Shown: positions 16,136 to 25,285 of the stretch, in pieces
Position numbering within the stretch: the first letter of the stretch is position 1
Layout of the letters: each line of letters starts with the position of its first letter
Origin: Candidatus Saccharimonadota bacterium
GTDB taxonomy: Bacteria; Patescibacteriota; Saccharimonadia; Saccharimonadales; UBA4665
DNA: 64,000 nucleotides
Direction of reading: 5' to 3'
Assembly: GCA_028289125.1 (NCBI GenBank)
Contig: JAQGGZ010000010.1
Span: 124,001 to 188,000, forward strand
Translations under genes and position numbers: made by a program
Notes under the pieces: generated by a model
Database searches by the model: none
What the model was told of the DNA's origin: nothing
What the model saw: the letters and a program-made list of their open reading frames with translations, nothing else

Positions 16136-18668
16136 AGTACTTCTTGACCGACGACAGGTCACGGTCTTTCCAACCTGCCTGCCACTCGATCGTCTCGATC
16201 GCTTGTTTTACCGGTCGCTCAAAAGCTGCGCTCATGTGGCCTTCGAAGAAAGCAGTGAAAGTCGGCAAGAAAGCGGTGTCACTATAATTGCGACCGGCGT
16301 AATTCGGCATCCGGTAAAAGGCCAGGTCGTCGCCGAGGTTCTTTTCAAGCCAGTCCCAGTGGCTGGTCATCCAGTCCCAGGTCATATCCCGGGCGTGGCG
16401 GTTCATGAAGCTGTATGCGACCCAGTACGCCGCATCCTGCAGACGTACATCTTTGGTTGGGACAGTATCGAGGGCGCGCTTGATCAGTTCGGGTTGTTTG
16501 AAACCGGTCAGCGCGGCCGATAAGGTGACGCGCTCTTCGCTGTTGCGGCTGTCGTTATGCATCTTGAGCATCTTATCGAACTCAGCCTCACCACCTTCAC
16601 GAGCAGCCGTGCCGTAGACGATGCCTCGTAAATCCGGTGCGATGTCTTCTGGTTTGGTCATCGATTCAAACCGGGCCATGGCTTCTTTGACGACACCTTT
16701 ATCGTCGGAAGAAGATGCCAGGCCAAGGACGGTCGGACGTAATAACGTATCGAAGTGGTTTTCCTCGGGCTTGGCGTTCCAGCCCAAGCGGTGTACCTGT
16801 GCTTCGGCCAGTTCGCGGCCGAGGGGCTTCATAGCTTCACGTAGCTCCTCGTCGCGCATGACGGTACGGACAGAACCAAGAGCCCCTGTGATGACGTCCC
16901 AGACAAAGGTGTTCGGCTCGTCCTTGTAGGCTTCAAGCAAACGGAGGGCGTCAAGCGTCGAACTGTAGCCGGCTTTGGCGGCCTCGAAGGCATCGCTGAG
17001 CAAGCCCAGGCGGTCAAGTGGATCCAGCGTCATCAGATTGTCTTTTATCTGGTGCAGGTAGTTCTTGTCATATATCACCCGGTAAAAGCCGGTGCGGTTA
17101 TGATTGAAGATGACCGGACCGTTCGTCGGGGGCAGCGGTTCGCTGAGCGATTCCATGTCAAGACGGTCGGTGCTTAAGCTGGCGGAGGCAAGTAATGGTA
17201 CTGGCCAGAGTTGTTCGTGGATATTGCTGGGTTGCGAGGCTGGATTCAAATAAAAGCGCTGCTGACTGACGGTGACCTCGGTGTCGGTCGTATGGGCGCG
17301 TAAGAGGGGGTATCCCGGTTGGCCGGTCCAGGCGCTCATAAAGCTGCTGATGGGCTTGCCTGACACATCTTCAAGCGCGGCCCATAGGTCTGTCGTCTCG
17401 GCATTGTCATAGGCGTGTTGTTTCAGGTACTGGCGCAGACCGTCTCGGAACGGTTCGTCACCGAGGTAATTCTTGAGCATCTGCAGGACACTGGCGCCTT
17501 TTTCGTAACTGATGGCGTCGAATATCGTCCGGATCTCATCGGGGTGATTGATGGTGACTTCGATCGGGTGGGTGTTGTCGAGGGCATCGAGCTTCAGGGC
17601 GACGGCTTGCTCGTCGACGACGAACTGGGTCCAGACGTCCCACTCTGGGAAGAGGTGGTCGACTGCCAGGTAGCTCATCCAACTGGCAAAGCTTTCATTC
17701 AACCAGAGATCGTTCCACCAGCGCATCGTGACCAGGTTGCCGAACCATTGATGAGTCAGTTCGTGGGCGACGACGTTGGCAACATATTGTTTCATCGGCA
17801 GTGAAGTGTTTGCTTCGTCGACGAATAAGGCTTGTTCGCGGAACGTGATACAGCCCCAGTTTTCCATGGCACCGCTGGCGAAATCTGGGAGTGCGATGAA
17901 GTCACACTTGGCAAGCGGGTAGGGGATGTCGAAGTACTCGTTGTAAAACTCCAGACACTTAACAGCGACATCGAGGGCGAACCGGGTGTGTTCGACATTG
18001 GCAGGCGTGGCGTAGGTACGAACGACCGTGCCATTGGCGGTCTTGCTTTCGAGGTACTTCAGCTCACCGCACACAAAGGCCAGCAGGTACGTTGACATGC
18101 GCGGCGTCGTTTCAAAGGTGGTGACGTTGCCGTCCTGTGATTTGATCGGCGTGTTGGCGATGACCGGTTCGTCGGCGGGCGTCGTCAGGGTAAGATCGAA
18201 GGTCGCCTTGGCTTCGGGCTCATCGATGCAAGGGAAGGCCTCACGGGCGTGGTGGCTCTCGAACTGGGTGGCAAGCAATACCTTTTCGGTACCGTCTTCC
18301 TCAAAGAAGCAAGGGTAGATGCCGTTCATAGGACGGGTTATGTCGCCAGAGAATTCCAGCGTCACCGTGTACTGACCTGGGTACATCATGGTGCCGGCGT
18401 GTAGTCTGACCTCGTCAAACGATTTCTGCAGATTTATGCGGCTGACGCCGACCTCGGTCTCGACTTGTTTGTCATGCTTGGTGATCGTCGCGGCGGAGAC
18501 GTTCAAGCCTTTGGCATGAAATGTCAGTCGCTGGCTGGGCCGGCCAACTTTTTTGCCGGTGATGGTCACCGTGCCGCTGAATTTCATGGCTTCGCGGTCA
18601 AGCTTGAGATGGAGTTGATAATTATCGGGCTGGAACTGGGTGTATAGGCGGGTAACTTTGTTAGGCAT
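16107..18668 (-). CDS. pepN: M1-family zinc aminopeptidase
   Basis: Removes N-terminal residues from peptides. The 853-residue protein has the M1 exopeptidase motif GAMENWG and the zinc site HELTH (His302, Glu303, His306), with the third ligand Glu325 in WLNESFASW, exactly the HExxH-x18-E pattern. The C-terminal ERAP1-like region is present. No signal peptide is visible, so it is likely cytoplasmic. For an organism with few biosynthetic pathways, peptide salvage is a plausible role (inference). The gene symbol is by family; TricornF3-like assignments are possible. Confidence 0.93.
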   Translation of the reverse strand: MPNKVTRLYTQFQPDNYQLHLKLDREAMKFSGTVTITGKKVGRPSQRLTFHAKGLNVSAATITKHDKQVETEVGVSRINLQKSFDEVRLHAGTMMYPGQYTVTLEFSGDITRPMNGIYPCFFEEDGTEKVLLATQFESHHAREAFPCIDEPEAKATFDLTLTTPADEPVIANTPIKSQDGNVTTFETTPRMSTYLLAFVCGELKYLESKTANGTVVRTYATPANVEHTRFALDVAVKCLEFYNEYFDIPYPLAKCDFIALPDFASGAMENWGCITFREQALFVDEANTSLPMKQYVANVVAHELTHQWFGNLVTMRWWNDLWLNESFASWMSYLAVDHLFPEWDVWTQFVVDEQAVALKLDALDNTHPIEVTINHPDEIRTIFDAISYEKGASVLQMLKNYLGDEPFRDGLRQYLKQHAYDNAETTDLWAALEDVSGKPISSFMSAWTGQPGYPLLRAHTTDTEVTVSQQRFYLNPASQPSNIHEQLWPVPLLASASLSTDRLDMESLSEPLPPTNGPVIFNHNRTGFYRVIYDKNYLHQIKDNLMTLDPLDRLGLLSDAFEAAKAGYSSTLDALRLLEAYKDEPNTFVWDVITGALGSVRTVMRDEELREAMKPLGRELAEAQVHRLGWNAKPEENHFDTLLRPTVLGLASSSDDKGVVKEAMARFESMTKPEDIAPDLRGIVYGTAAREGGEAEFDKMLKMHNDSRNSEERVTLSAALTGFKQPELIKRALDTVPTKDVRLQDAAYWVAYSFMNRHARDMTWDWMTSHWDWLEKNLGDDLAFYRMPNYAGRNYSDTAFLPTFTAFFEGHMSAAFERPVKQAIETIEWQAGWKDRDLSSVKKYFSPETGADQ

Positions 18669-18674
18669 GCATCC

Positions 18675-18683
18675 ATAGTAGCA
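18675..18683 (-). promoter_or_regulatory. Leaderless extended -10 promoter of pepN
   Basis: On the minus strand TG-C-TACTAT is followed by exactly 6 nt and then the pepN ATG at 18668. Confidence 0.55.
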
Positions 18684-18695
18684 TCTTGCGTCCCC

Positions 18696-18723
18696 TTGTG
18701 TTTTTAAGAAAACCCACTATACT
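18696..18723 (+). promoter_or_regulatory. Promoter of nusA
   Basis: TTGTGT-16 nt-TATACT, with a predicted start near 18730. The leader of about 60 nt ends in AAAGGAGGATCAC before the ATG. This is a near-perfect Shine-Dalgarno sequence, which implies a canonical anti-SD in the 16S rRNA of this organism. Confidence 0.65.
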
Positions 18724-18733
18724 GAGAGTTATC

Positions 18734-18759
18734 AGCCGGCCGAAGTGGTCGGCTCTTTT
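18734..18759 (+). terminator. Terminator-like hairpin in the nusA leader
   Basis: A 9-bp stem (18734-18742 with 18746-18754, two G-U pairs, 3-nt loop) is followed by CTTTTC. It lies inside the nusA leader just after the predicted start, so it could act as an attenuator sensitive to NusA. It could also be a weak stop for upstream read-through. Confidence 0.5.
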
Positions 18760-18788
18760 CGTATCAAGACATGTAAAGGAGGATCACT

Positions 18789-19952
18789 ATGGATTTAGAC
18801 ATGAAACAACTGGCAGTCGCCCTTAAGACGATCGCCGAAGAGAAAAACTTACCAGAAGACACCGTCCAGGAAGTCGTCGAGCAGGCCCTGGCTGCAGCGT
18901 ACCGCCGTGACTATGGTGACCGCGAACAGGAAGTCCGCGTCAGCATGAACCTCAACAGCGGTGAAGTCGACGCCTACGTCAGCAAAGAAGTCGTCGAAGG
19001 CGAGCCCGAGAACGACGCATTTGAGATCAGCCTGGCTCAGGCCAAGGTCATGAAGAAGGACGCCGCTGTCGGTGACCTTATCGAGATCCACGAAAAGGTC
19101 GAGTCATTCGGTCGCGTAGCCGCCCAGACTGCCAAGCAGGTCATCTTGCAGCGTTTGCGCGAAGCCGAGCGCGATCTGATCATGGAAGAGTACGAAGACA
19201 AGATCGGCACCGTCATTAACGCAACCGTCGCCCGCGTCGAGGGTAACATCGTCCGCGTCGACCTCGGCAAGGCACAGGGCATCATGCCTCGCAGCGAGCA
19301 GATCCAGGGTGAGCGGTACTACCCGGGCCAGCGCATCAAGGTCTTTTTGAAAGACGTCGAGCGCGGTTTCCGCGGCCCGCAGCTCATCCTGAGCCGTGGC
19401 AACCGTGAATTCATCGAATGGCTGTTCCGGGCCGAAGTTCCAGAAATGGAAAGCGGTGCCGTCGAAATCAAGGGCATCGCCCGTGAAGCCGGTGTCCGTA
19501 GCAAGATCGCCGTGTTCAGCACCGTACCTGGTGTCGACCCGGTTGGTACCTTCGTCGGCGGCCACGGTACCCGTGTCAACGCCGTGGTTAGCGAAATCGG
19601 TGAACAGGAAAAGATCGACATAATCGTATGGGACGCCGACTCGACTGCCTACATCACGAACGCCCTTAGCCCGACCAAGGTCAGCAAGGTCCACCTCGAT
19701 GAGCAGGCCCAGAAAGCCCGTGTCAGCGTGCCTGAAGACCAGCTCAGCATCGCCATCGGCAAGGGCGGACAGAACGTACGCTTAGCCAGTAAATTAACCG
19801 GATATGAATTAGATATAGAACAGGACAAAGAAGAAGTGAACGACCAATCCCCAGAACCAACACCAGCCGTCAAGCCACAGATGCCAAAATTGAAGAAGAA
19901 GTCAGAGCTCGAGAACAGCCTGCTAGACGCGATCGAACAGCACGGCGAGTAA
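18789..19952 (+). CDS. nusA: Transcription termination/antitermination protein NusA
   Basis: Binds RNA polymerase and nascent RNA to control pausing and termination. The 387-residue protein has an N-terminal NusA domain (MDLDMKQLAVALKTIAEEKN), an S1 domain (KIGTVINATVARVEGNIVRVDLG, about residues 139-161) and two KH domains ending in AIGKGGQNVRLASKLTGYELDI. A charged tail follows in place of the C-terminal repeats of E. coli NusA. The rimP partner that usually precedes nusA is missing here. It has a strong Shine-Dalgarno sequence and a hairpin in its leader. Confidence 0.96.
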   Translation: MDLDMKQLAVALKTIAEEKNLPEDTVQEVVEQALAAAYRRDYGDREQEVRVSMNLNSGEVDAYVSKEVVEGEPENDAFEISLAQAKVMKKDAAVGDLIEIHEKVESFGRVAAQTAKQVILQRLREAERDLIMEEYEDKIGTVINATVARVEGNIVRVDLGKAQGIMPRSEQIQGERYYPGQRIKVFLKDVERGFRGPQLILSRGNREFIEWLFRAEVPEMESGAVEIKGIAREAGVRSKIAVFSTVPGVDPVGTFVGGHGTRVNAVVSEIGEQEKIDIIVWDADSTAYITNALSPTKVSKVHLDEQAQKARVSVPEDQLSIAIGKGGQNVRLASKLTGYELDIEQDKEEVNDQSPEPTPAVKPQMPKLKKKSELENSLLDAIEQHGE

Positions 19953-19956
19953 ATAC

Positions 19957-20292
19957 ATGTCAGAAGTCTCGTCCGACGCCTCGGGGTTATATGATGCGTG
20001 GGTCGAGTTTGAGACGGCTGCTGTCGAGGCTGAAAAGGCTGCCCGGGCCGGCCAACGCCGGCAGTGGGTTGAAGACAGCGTCGAATTAGTCGGGGATTAC
20101 GTGGCCGCAGCCGAGGAGCACCCGCTCAAAGTGGGCTTGCCGGCCGCCATCGGTGGTGCCGCTACGCTTTTCATGTGTGGTCTCACTAATTACGGCGACA
20201 ACCAGAGTGCAGCCGTGTCGGGCGGCATAGCAGCCTATTCTTTTTGGGCTAGCTGGATGATGTACAAAAAGGTCCGTTACGACGACATTTAG
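19957..20292 (+). CDS. Small membrane protein downstream of nusA
   Basis: A 111-residue protein with a charged N-terminal half (about 50 residues, likely helical) and two hydrophobic segments (about residues 60-75 and 85-102, VSGGIAAYSFWASWMMY). I do not recognise a family. It starts 4 nt after nusA and is likely co-transcribed. Its stop codon lies inside the CIRCE operator of clpC, so operator and coding sequence overlap by 4 nt. Confidence 0.75.
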   Translation: MSEVSSDASGLYDAWVEFETAAVEAEKAARAGQRRQWVEDSVELVGDYVAAAEEHPLKVGLPAAIGGAATLFMCGLTNYGDNQSAAVSGGIAAYSFWASWMMYKKVRYDDI

Positions 20293-20315
20293 CACTCTTG
20301 ACGTGAGAGTGCTAA
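20289..20315 (+). promoter_or_regulatory. CIRCE operator of clpC (perfect)
   Basis: TTAGCACTC-N9-GAGTGCTAA is an exact match to the CIRCE inverted repeat bound by the heat-shock repressor HrcA. The 9-nt spacer TTGACGTGA contains the -35 hexamer of the clpC promoter. Confidence 0.93.
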
Positions 20316-20327
20316 TGGCGTTACTAT
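20298..20327 (+). promoter_or_regulatory. clpC promoter nested in CIRCE
   Basis: TTGACG-18 nt-TACTAT, with the -35 inside the CIRCE spacer. Predicted start near 20334. A leader of about 113 nt follows, with an 8-bp hairpin (AGTGTTTA/TAAACGCT, 20357-20381) and GAAAGGTGG before the ATG. Confidence 0.75.
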
Positions 20328-20446
20328 GGATACATGGTACGTTTTTAGGGCAAAACAGTGTTTAAACTCACAGTAAACGCTCAAGCGGTTACCGTAAAAT
20401 GATTAGAGTAGGACAGTAAGTCTTACAAGAAAGGTGGATCATAGAT

Positions 20447-22933
20447 ATGACTCCGGATAGCCCCGACTTCCAAGATTTTCTTAATCATCTGACGAATAAT
20501 GCTTTGAATAGTTTGAAGCATGCTGACGGCATTGCCCGCAGCTTCGGCAGTGCGTACGTCGGTACAGAACACTTACTGCTCGGCTTGCTCGCGCAAGACG
20601 GCAGCATGGGTGCAAAATTATTAGAAGGCGTCGGTGTGACGCTTGACCGGGCCCGTCTGGCCTTAAATCTGACGCCAAAGGCTACGCTTGTTATCAACAT
20701 GGGTGCGAAGGGTCTTAGTGAGACCGCTAAGCTAACCCTGAAGATGGCATACGACGTTGCCCTCGATTATAACCAGGAATTCTGCGGTACCGAACATATC
20801 CTTTACAGCATCCTCAGCCAGAAGAACGCCCGTGCGACCATCCTCTTGCGTGATATGAATATCGATGTCGATTCTCTGACGAACGAGCTCGAGCAGTTCC
20901 TTAACCGCCAGCAGTTCGAAGGTTCCGACAACCAAGCTGCCGGCCGCCGGACGAACAGCAAGAAGCAGCGCAAGACGGCTCTCGACTTTTACGGTACCGA
21001 CCTGACCGAGCAAGCCCGTAACGGCAAACTTGATCCCGTCGTTGGCCGCGATAATCAGATCCGCCGTGTCATTACTATCCTGAACCGCCGCACCAAGAAC
21101 AACCCGGTCTTAATCGGAGAACCTGGTGTCGGTAAGACCGCCATCGTCGAAGGCCTGGCACAACGCATCATCAGCGAAGACGTGCCAGACGCTCTGATTG
21201 ATAAGCGTATCGTTCTTTTGGACCTGGCAGGAATGATCGCTGGCACCAAGTACCGCGGTGAGTTTGAAGAGCGCTTGAAGAAAGTGATGGCTGAGCTCGA
21301 AAAAGACAATAAGACCATCGTATTCATCGACGAGCTGCACTTGATCGTCGGTGCCGGTGCGGCCGAAGGCGCCATGGACGCTGGCAACATCTTGAAGCCG
21401 GCACTGGCCCGTGGCAAGATTCAGGTCATCGGTGCCACGACGACTGCCGAATACACGAAGCACATCGAAAAGGATGCCGCCCTGGAGCGCCGGTTCCAGC
21501 CGGTTCAGGTTCCGGAGACCACGGTCCCCGAGACCGTTGCCATCCTGAAGGGTCTGCGCAAGCACTATGAGAGTTTCCACGGCGTGACCATCAGCGATGA
21601 AGTCGTCGAAGACATCGTCAACCTGGCGAAGCGCTACATCAATGACCGGTTCATGCCGGACAAGGCAATCGATCTGCTTGACGAGACGGCCGCCCACTTG
21701 CGTGTCGACCGCGGCAAGACCAGCCCTGAAGTCCGCAAATTGCAGAAAGAGCTTAAACTCGTCAATACTCGCATCGAAGACGCTGTTGACAGTGAGGACT
21801 ACGAAAAAGCCGCAAAGGAAAAGACCCGCGCCAGCCAGATCAATGAAGAATTGCAACAGATGCAAGCCGACGGTAAGCACACACAGAGCATCAAGCTGAC
21901 CAGTGATGACGTCGCCGAAGTCGTTTCCCGCATTACCGGCGTACCGGCTACCAAGGTCATTCACGCCGAGGCTAAATACCTTCTGAATCTTGAGAAGCGG
22001 CTCGGTAAGTTCGTAATCGGTCAGCAGGAAGCCGTCGCAGCCGTATCAAGGGCTGTCCGCCGCAACCGTTCCGGTATCGGTTCGACCAACCGGCCGATCG
22101 GTTCATTCATCTTCCTCGGTCCAACCGGGGTTGGTAAGACCGAGCTGGCCCGTGTCCTGGCCCGCGAATTCTTTGGCAGCGAGAATAACCTCGTCAAGAT
22201 CGACATGAGTGAGTTCGGCGAGCATCACAACGTATCGCGTCTGGTCGGTGCACCTGCCGGTTTCGTCGGTTATGATGACGGCGGACAGTTGACTGATAAG
22301 ATCCGACGCCAGCCATATAGCCTGGTACTGTTCGACGAAATTGAAAAAGCCCACCCGGACGTATTCAACATGCTACTCCAGATTCTTGAGGACGGTCGTC
22401 TGACAGACGCCAAGGGGCGTAGCATCGATTTCACGAATACCATCGTGATCATGACGAGCAACATCGGCGCCGATAAGTTGCAGAAAGAGGCCAACTTCGG
22501 TTTCCGCGTCTCGAACAAATCCGGTGAAAAAGACCTCGATGAACTCCATGACCAGAACAGATCACGGGTGCTCGACGAATTGAAGAAGGCTATGCGCCCT
22601 GAACTGCTCAACCGTATCGATAAGACCATCGTGTTCCGTGCCTTGACTAAAAAGGACATCCACCACATTATCGATCTACAGGTTGACGAACTGAAGGGCC
22701 GCTTGCAGAAGCATGGTCTCGGCCTGCAACTGACAGCAGCCGCCAAGCAGTACTTGCTCGAGCATGGTTATGATTCCAAGAACGGCGTGCGCCCACTTCG
22801 TCGCTTGCTCCAGGATACGATCGAAGACCAGCTGGCTATCAACTTACTGGATGATAAGTACAGCAAGGGTGAAATCATCCAGGTCGCCGCGAAGCAGGGT
22901 GAGCTTGTTTACACCTCTTCACACGAACAATAA
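20447..22933 (+). CDS. clpC: ATP-dependent Clp protease ATPase subunit ClpC
   Basis: An 828-residue Hsp100 unfoldase that feeds substrates to ClpP. It has an N-terminal Clp-N double repeat ([30 protein letters not shown]), AAA+ module 1 with Walker A GEPGVGKT (about residue 224) and Walker B FIDELH, a short middle domain with a UVR-like [13 protein letters not shown] segment, and AAA+ module 2 with Walker A GPTGVGKT (about 557). The short middle domain favours ClpC over ClpB. CIRCE control matches clpP in this window. The ClpP-docking loop reads GFRVSN, less clear than the usual IGF/LGF. Confidence 0.93.
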   Translation: MTPDSPDFQDFLNHLTNNALNSLKHADGIARSFGSAYVGTEHLLLGLLAQDGSMGAKLLEGVGVTLDRARLALNLTPKATLVINMGAKGLSETAKLTLKMAYDVALDYNQEFCGTEHILYSILSQKNARATILLRDMNIDVDSLTNELEQFLNRQQFEGSDNQAAGRRTNSKKQRKTALDFYGTDLTEQARNGKLDPVVGRDNQIRRVITILNRRTKNNPVLIGEPGVGKTAIVEGLAQRIISEDVPDALIDKRIVLLDLAGMIAGTKYRGEFEERLKKVMAELEKDNKTIVFIDELHLIVGAGAAEGAMDAGNILKPALARGKIQVIGATTTAEYTKHIEKDAALERRFQPVQVPETTVPETVAILKGLRKHYESFHGVTISDEVVEDIVNLAKRYINDRFMPDKAIDLLDETAAHLRVDRGKTSPEVRKLQKELKLVNTRIEDAVDSEDYEKAAKEKTRASQINEELQQMQADGKHTQSIKLTSDDVAEVVSRITGVPATKVIHAEAKYLLNLEKRLGKFVIGQQEAVAAVSRAVRRNRSGIGSTNRPIGSFIFLGPTGVGKTELARVLAREFFGSENNLVKIDMSEFGEHHNVSRLVGAPAGFVGYDDGGQLTDKIRRQPYSLVLFDEIEKAHPDVFNMLLQILEDGRLTDAKGRSIDFTNTIVIMTSNIGADKLQKEANFGFRVSNKSGEKDLDELHDQNRSRVLDELKKAMRPELLNRIDKTIVFRALTKKDIHHIIDLQVDELKGRLQKHGLGLQLTAAAKQYLLEHGYDSKNGVRPLRRLLQDTIEDQLAINLLDDKYSKGEIIQVAAKQGELVYTSSHEQ

Positions 22934-22935
22934 GC

Positions 22936-22941
22936 TATACT
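22936..22941 (+). promoter_or_regulatory. -10 box 6 nt before a GTG start
   Basis: TATACT overlaps the region just after the clpC stop and ends exactly 6 nt before the GTG at 22948. This is a leaderless arrangement with a non-ATG start. No -35 with good spacing is seen. Confidence 0.5.
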
Positions 22942-22947
22942 GAAGAC

Positions 22948-23919
22948 GTGAAGCGCCGATTACTACAATATCTCTTACTGGCCCTACTCATAGGTGTGTC
23001 TGTCTATGGAATCACCAACGCTCAGAATATCCGTGATGCGATCAAACTCCGCGGTTATCAACCGTCGGACGAGATCGCGGCGCTACCGACCGACACGGCT
23101 ATGACAGACAAGGCGCGCCGGATATTCTATGTCAATCATCCGGCAGTAGCAGCCAAAAAAGCTTTCTCGAACTTCTGTGAAGCAAGACAAGAGCAGACCA
23201 TCGTCCTGGGCTGCTACCATGGCAATCAGAATGGTATTTATGTCCTCGATGTGACCGATGGCCGCTTGGCAGGCGTCGAGCAAGTGACGGCGGCTCACGA
23301 GATGCTACACGCGGCGTATGATCGGCTCAGCTCGAAGCAGAAAACCGCTATCAATGCCCAGCTGCAGGATTACTACGACAACCATCTGACAGATAGCCGC
23401 ATCAAGCAGACGATCGATTCGTACAAGAAGACTGAGCCCCATGATGTCGTCAATGAGATGCATTCGATATTCGGAACCGAGGTCGCCAGCCTGCCGCCAG
23501 GGCTGGAAGGGTATTATAGTCAGTATTTTACCGACCGGCAGGTTGTCGTCAAGAAAGCGGCTGCGTATGAAACCGAGTTCTCATCGCGTCGTACGCAGAT
23601 CGCAGCTGACGATACGCAGCTTGGCGCCTGGCACGCTCAAATCGAGCGACAACAGGCAGAGTTGTCATCCATGTCGGATTCGATCAGTACCGACCGTAAC
23701 CGGTTAGATGGGTATCGGTCTGGCGGAAATGCGGCAGCTTATAATGCAGCCGTGCCAGCCTACAATGCTAAAGTTGATCTATATAACCGTAAATTGGCCA
23801 GCCTTCGCGGGCTGATCACCAAGTACAATGACTTGGTTGACGAACGTAACCAGCTGGCAAACCAGATAGATGACCTCGTGCAGGCTATCAGCAGTTCTGA
23901 CATCCCAAGCGCGCAATAA
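22948..23919 (+). CDS. Membrane-anchored HExxH protein with coiled coil
   Basis: A 323-residue protein. Residues 5-24 (LLQYLLLALLIGVSVYGITN) form an N-terminal anchor or uncleaved signal. A compact domain follows with QVTAAHEMLHAAYDRL, holding an HExxH zinc-metallopeptidase motif (His117, Glu118, His121), and VNEMHSIFGTE about 40 residues later could supply a third ligand. Residues ~205-315 are a long coiled coil (TQLGAWHAQIERQQAELSSM). The predicted arrangement is a metalloprotease domain outside the membrane. Peptidase activity is an inference from the motif. It lies between clpC and radA and starts with GTG. Confidence 0.8.
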   Translation: MKRRLLQYLLLALLIGVSVYGITNAQNIRDAIKLRGYQPSDEIAALPTDTAMTDKARRIFYVNHPAVAAKKAFSNFCEARQEQTIVLGCYHGNQNGIYVLDVTDGRLAGVEQVTAAHEMLHAAYDRLSSKQKTAINAQLQDYYDNHLTDSRIKQTIDSYKKTEPHDVVNEMHSIFGTEVASLPPGLEGYYSQYFTDRQVVVKKAAAYETEFSSRRTQIAADDTQLGAWHAQIERQQAELSSMSDSISTDRNRLDGYRSGGNAAAYNAAVPAYNAKVDLYNRKLASLRGLITKYNDLVDERNQLANQIDDLVQAISSSDIPSAQ

Positions 23920-23930
23920 AGGAGATACTC

Positions 23931-25283
23931 ATGGCTAAGAAATCAGCAGTACGCTACGCCTGCACCAACTGTGGTGCCATGTATAGTTCCTGGACCGGTC
24001 GCTGCAGCCAGTGCGGAGAATGGAATACGCTTCAGGAGGAACTACAAGTTAGCACGCAAGCGGTGGCATCCAGCGGCAACCGTCTTAAGACCCAGACGGT
24101 TGATGACGTCGTCAGCCACGACGAGCATAAACGTATCGCGTCAGGCATCACCGATGTCGATACCATACTGGGAGGCGGAATCGTTAGCGGGAGCGTCAAT
24201 CTGATCGCCGGCCAACCTGGCATCGGCAAGAGTACGTTATTGCTCCAGCTGGCTTATGCGGTAGCCGCCCATGAGCCCGTGCTATACGTCAGCGGCGAAG
24301 AATCGGCTCACCAGATTGGGCTACGCGCCAAACGCCTCGGCGCATTACGGTCGGATCTGCAACTGGCAACCAGCACGTCAGCAGACGACATTGCCGCGAC
24401 GGTCGCCAGTGGCCAGTATAAACTCGTCATAGTAGACTCAATACAAACGGTAGGGGCGTCGGCCATCACATCCGCGCCGGGTTCGGTATCGCAAATTACG
24501 AACAGCACCCAACTTCTGACCGTCGCGGCCAAGCAGACAAACACTGCGCTTATCATCGTCGGACATGTCACCAAAGAAGGTTCGATCGCCGGACCGAAAG
24601 TCCTCGAGCACCTTGTTGACGTGGTACTGCAGTTTGAAGGCGACCGCTATGGCGGTTTTAAGATCCTGCGGGCTATTAAGAACCGTTACGGCTCCACTTC
24701 CGAGGCTGGCATCTTTGAAATGGTCGACAACGGACTGCAAGTCGTCAAAAACCCGTCAGCGGCCCTGTTGGCAGAGCGGCAGGTGAGCGACGGATCGGTG
24801 GTGTTGGCGACACTTGAAGGCACCAGGCCGTTACTGGTGGAAGTTCAGGCTCTGGTCAACAAGACGAGTTACGGCTATCCGAAGCGCGCGGTCAGTGGCC
24901 TGGAGCTCAATCGGCTCAACCTACTTGTTGCCATGCTGGAGCGGCGCACCAAACTGAATCTCGCCGATCAGGATATATATGTTAATATAGTCGGCGGTAT
25001 GCAGATCAAAGAGCCGGCCGCCGATTTGGCTATATGTCTGGCTATCGGGTCAGCGGCTCGGGGGCTGCAGCTGAAGTCGAATGCCGTCGTTTTTGGTGAA
25101 GTCGGCCTATCCGGCGAGGTGCGCCATGTGCCTTATATTGAGAAGCGTCTGGCAGAAGCCAAAAAGCTCGGATTTGACGCTGCGATCGGCCCGGTAGAAA
25201 TCTCAAATACTAAAAAATCATCATTCCTGCGCAGCGTACCTGACGTACGTACTGCGCTCAACACCTTCTTGGAGAAAGACTAA
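23931..25283 (+). CDS. radA: DNA repair protein RadA
   Basis: RecA-like branch-migration ATPase for recombination intermediates. The 450-residue protein has the N-terminal zinc finger CTNCGAMYSSWTGRCSQCG (four Cys kept), Walker A AGQPGIGKSTL, the RadA-specific KNRYGS motif (IKNRYGSTSEAGIFEM) and a C-terminal Lon-like domain (VNIVGGMQIKEPAADLAICL). AAAGGAG precedes the ATG, and the gene lies 11 nt after the HExxH gene. The PIN-TRAM gene follows immediately, as in the radA-disA-yacL region of Firmicutes but without disA. Confidence 0.96.
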   Translation: MAKKSAVRYACTNCGAMYSSWTGRCSQCGEWNTLQEELQVSTQAVASSGNRLKTQTVDDVVSHDEHKRIASGITDVDTILGGGIVSGSVNLIAGQPGIGKSTLLLQLAYAVAAHEPVLYVSGEESAHQIGLRAKRLGALRSDLQLATSTSADDIAATVASGQYKLVIVDSIQTVGASAITSAPGSVSQITNSTQLLTVAAKQTNTALIIVGHVTKEGSIAGPKVLEHLVDVVLQFEGDRYGGFKILRAIKNRYGSTSEAGIFEMVDNGLQVVKNPSAALLAERQVSDGSVVLATLEGTRPLLVEVQALVNKTSYGYPKRAVSGLELNRLNLLVAMLERRTKLNLADQDIYVNIVGGMQIKEPAADLAICLAIGSAARGLQLKSNAVVFGEVGLSGEVRHVPYIEKRLAEAKKLGFDAAIGPVEISNTKKSSFLRSVPDVRTALNTFLEKD

Positions 25284-25285
25284 CC

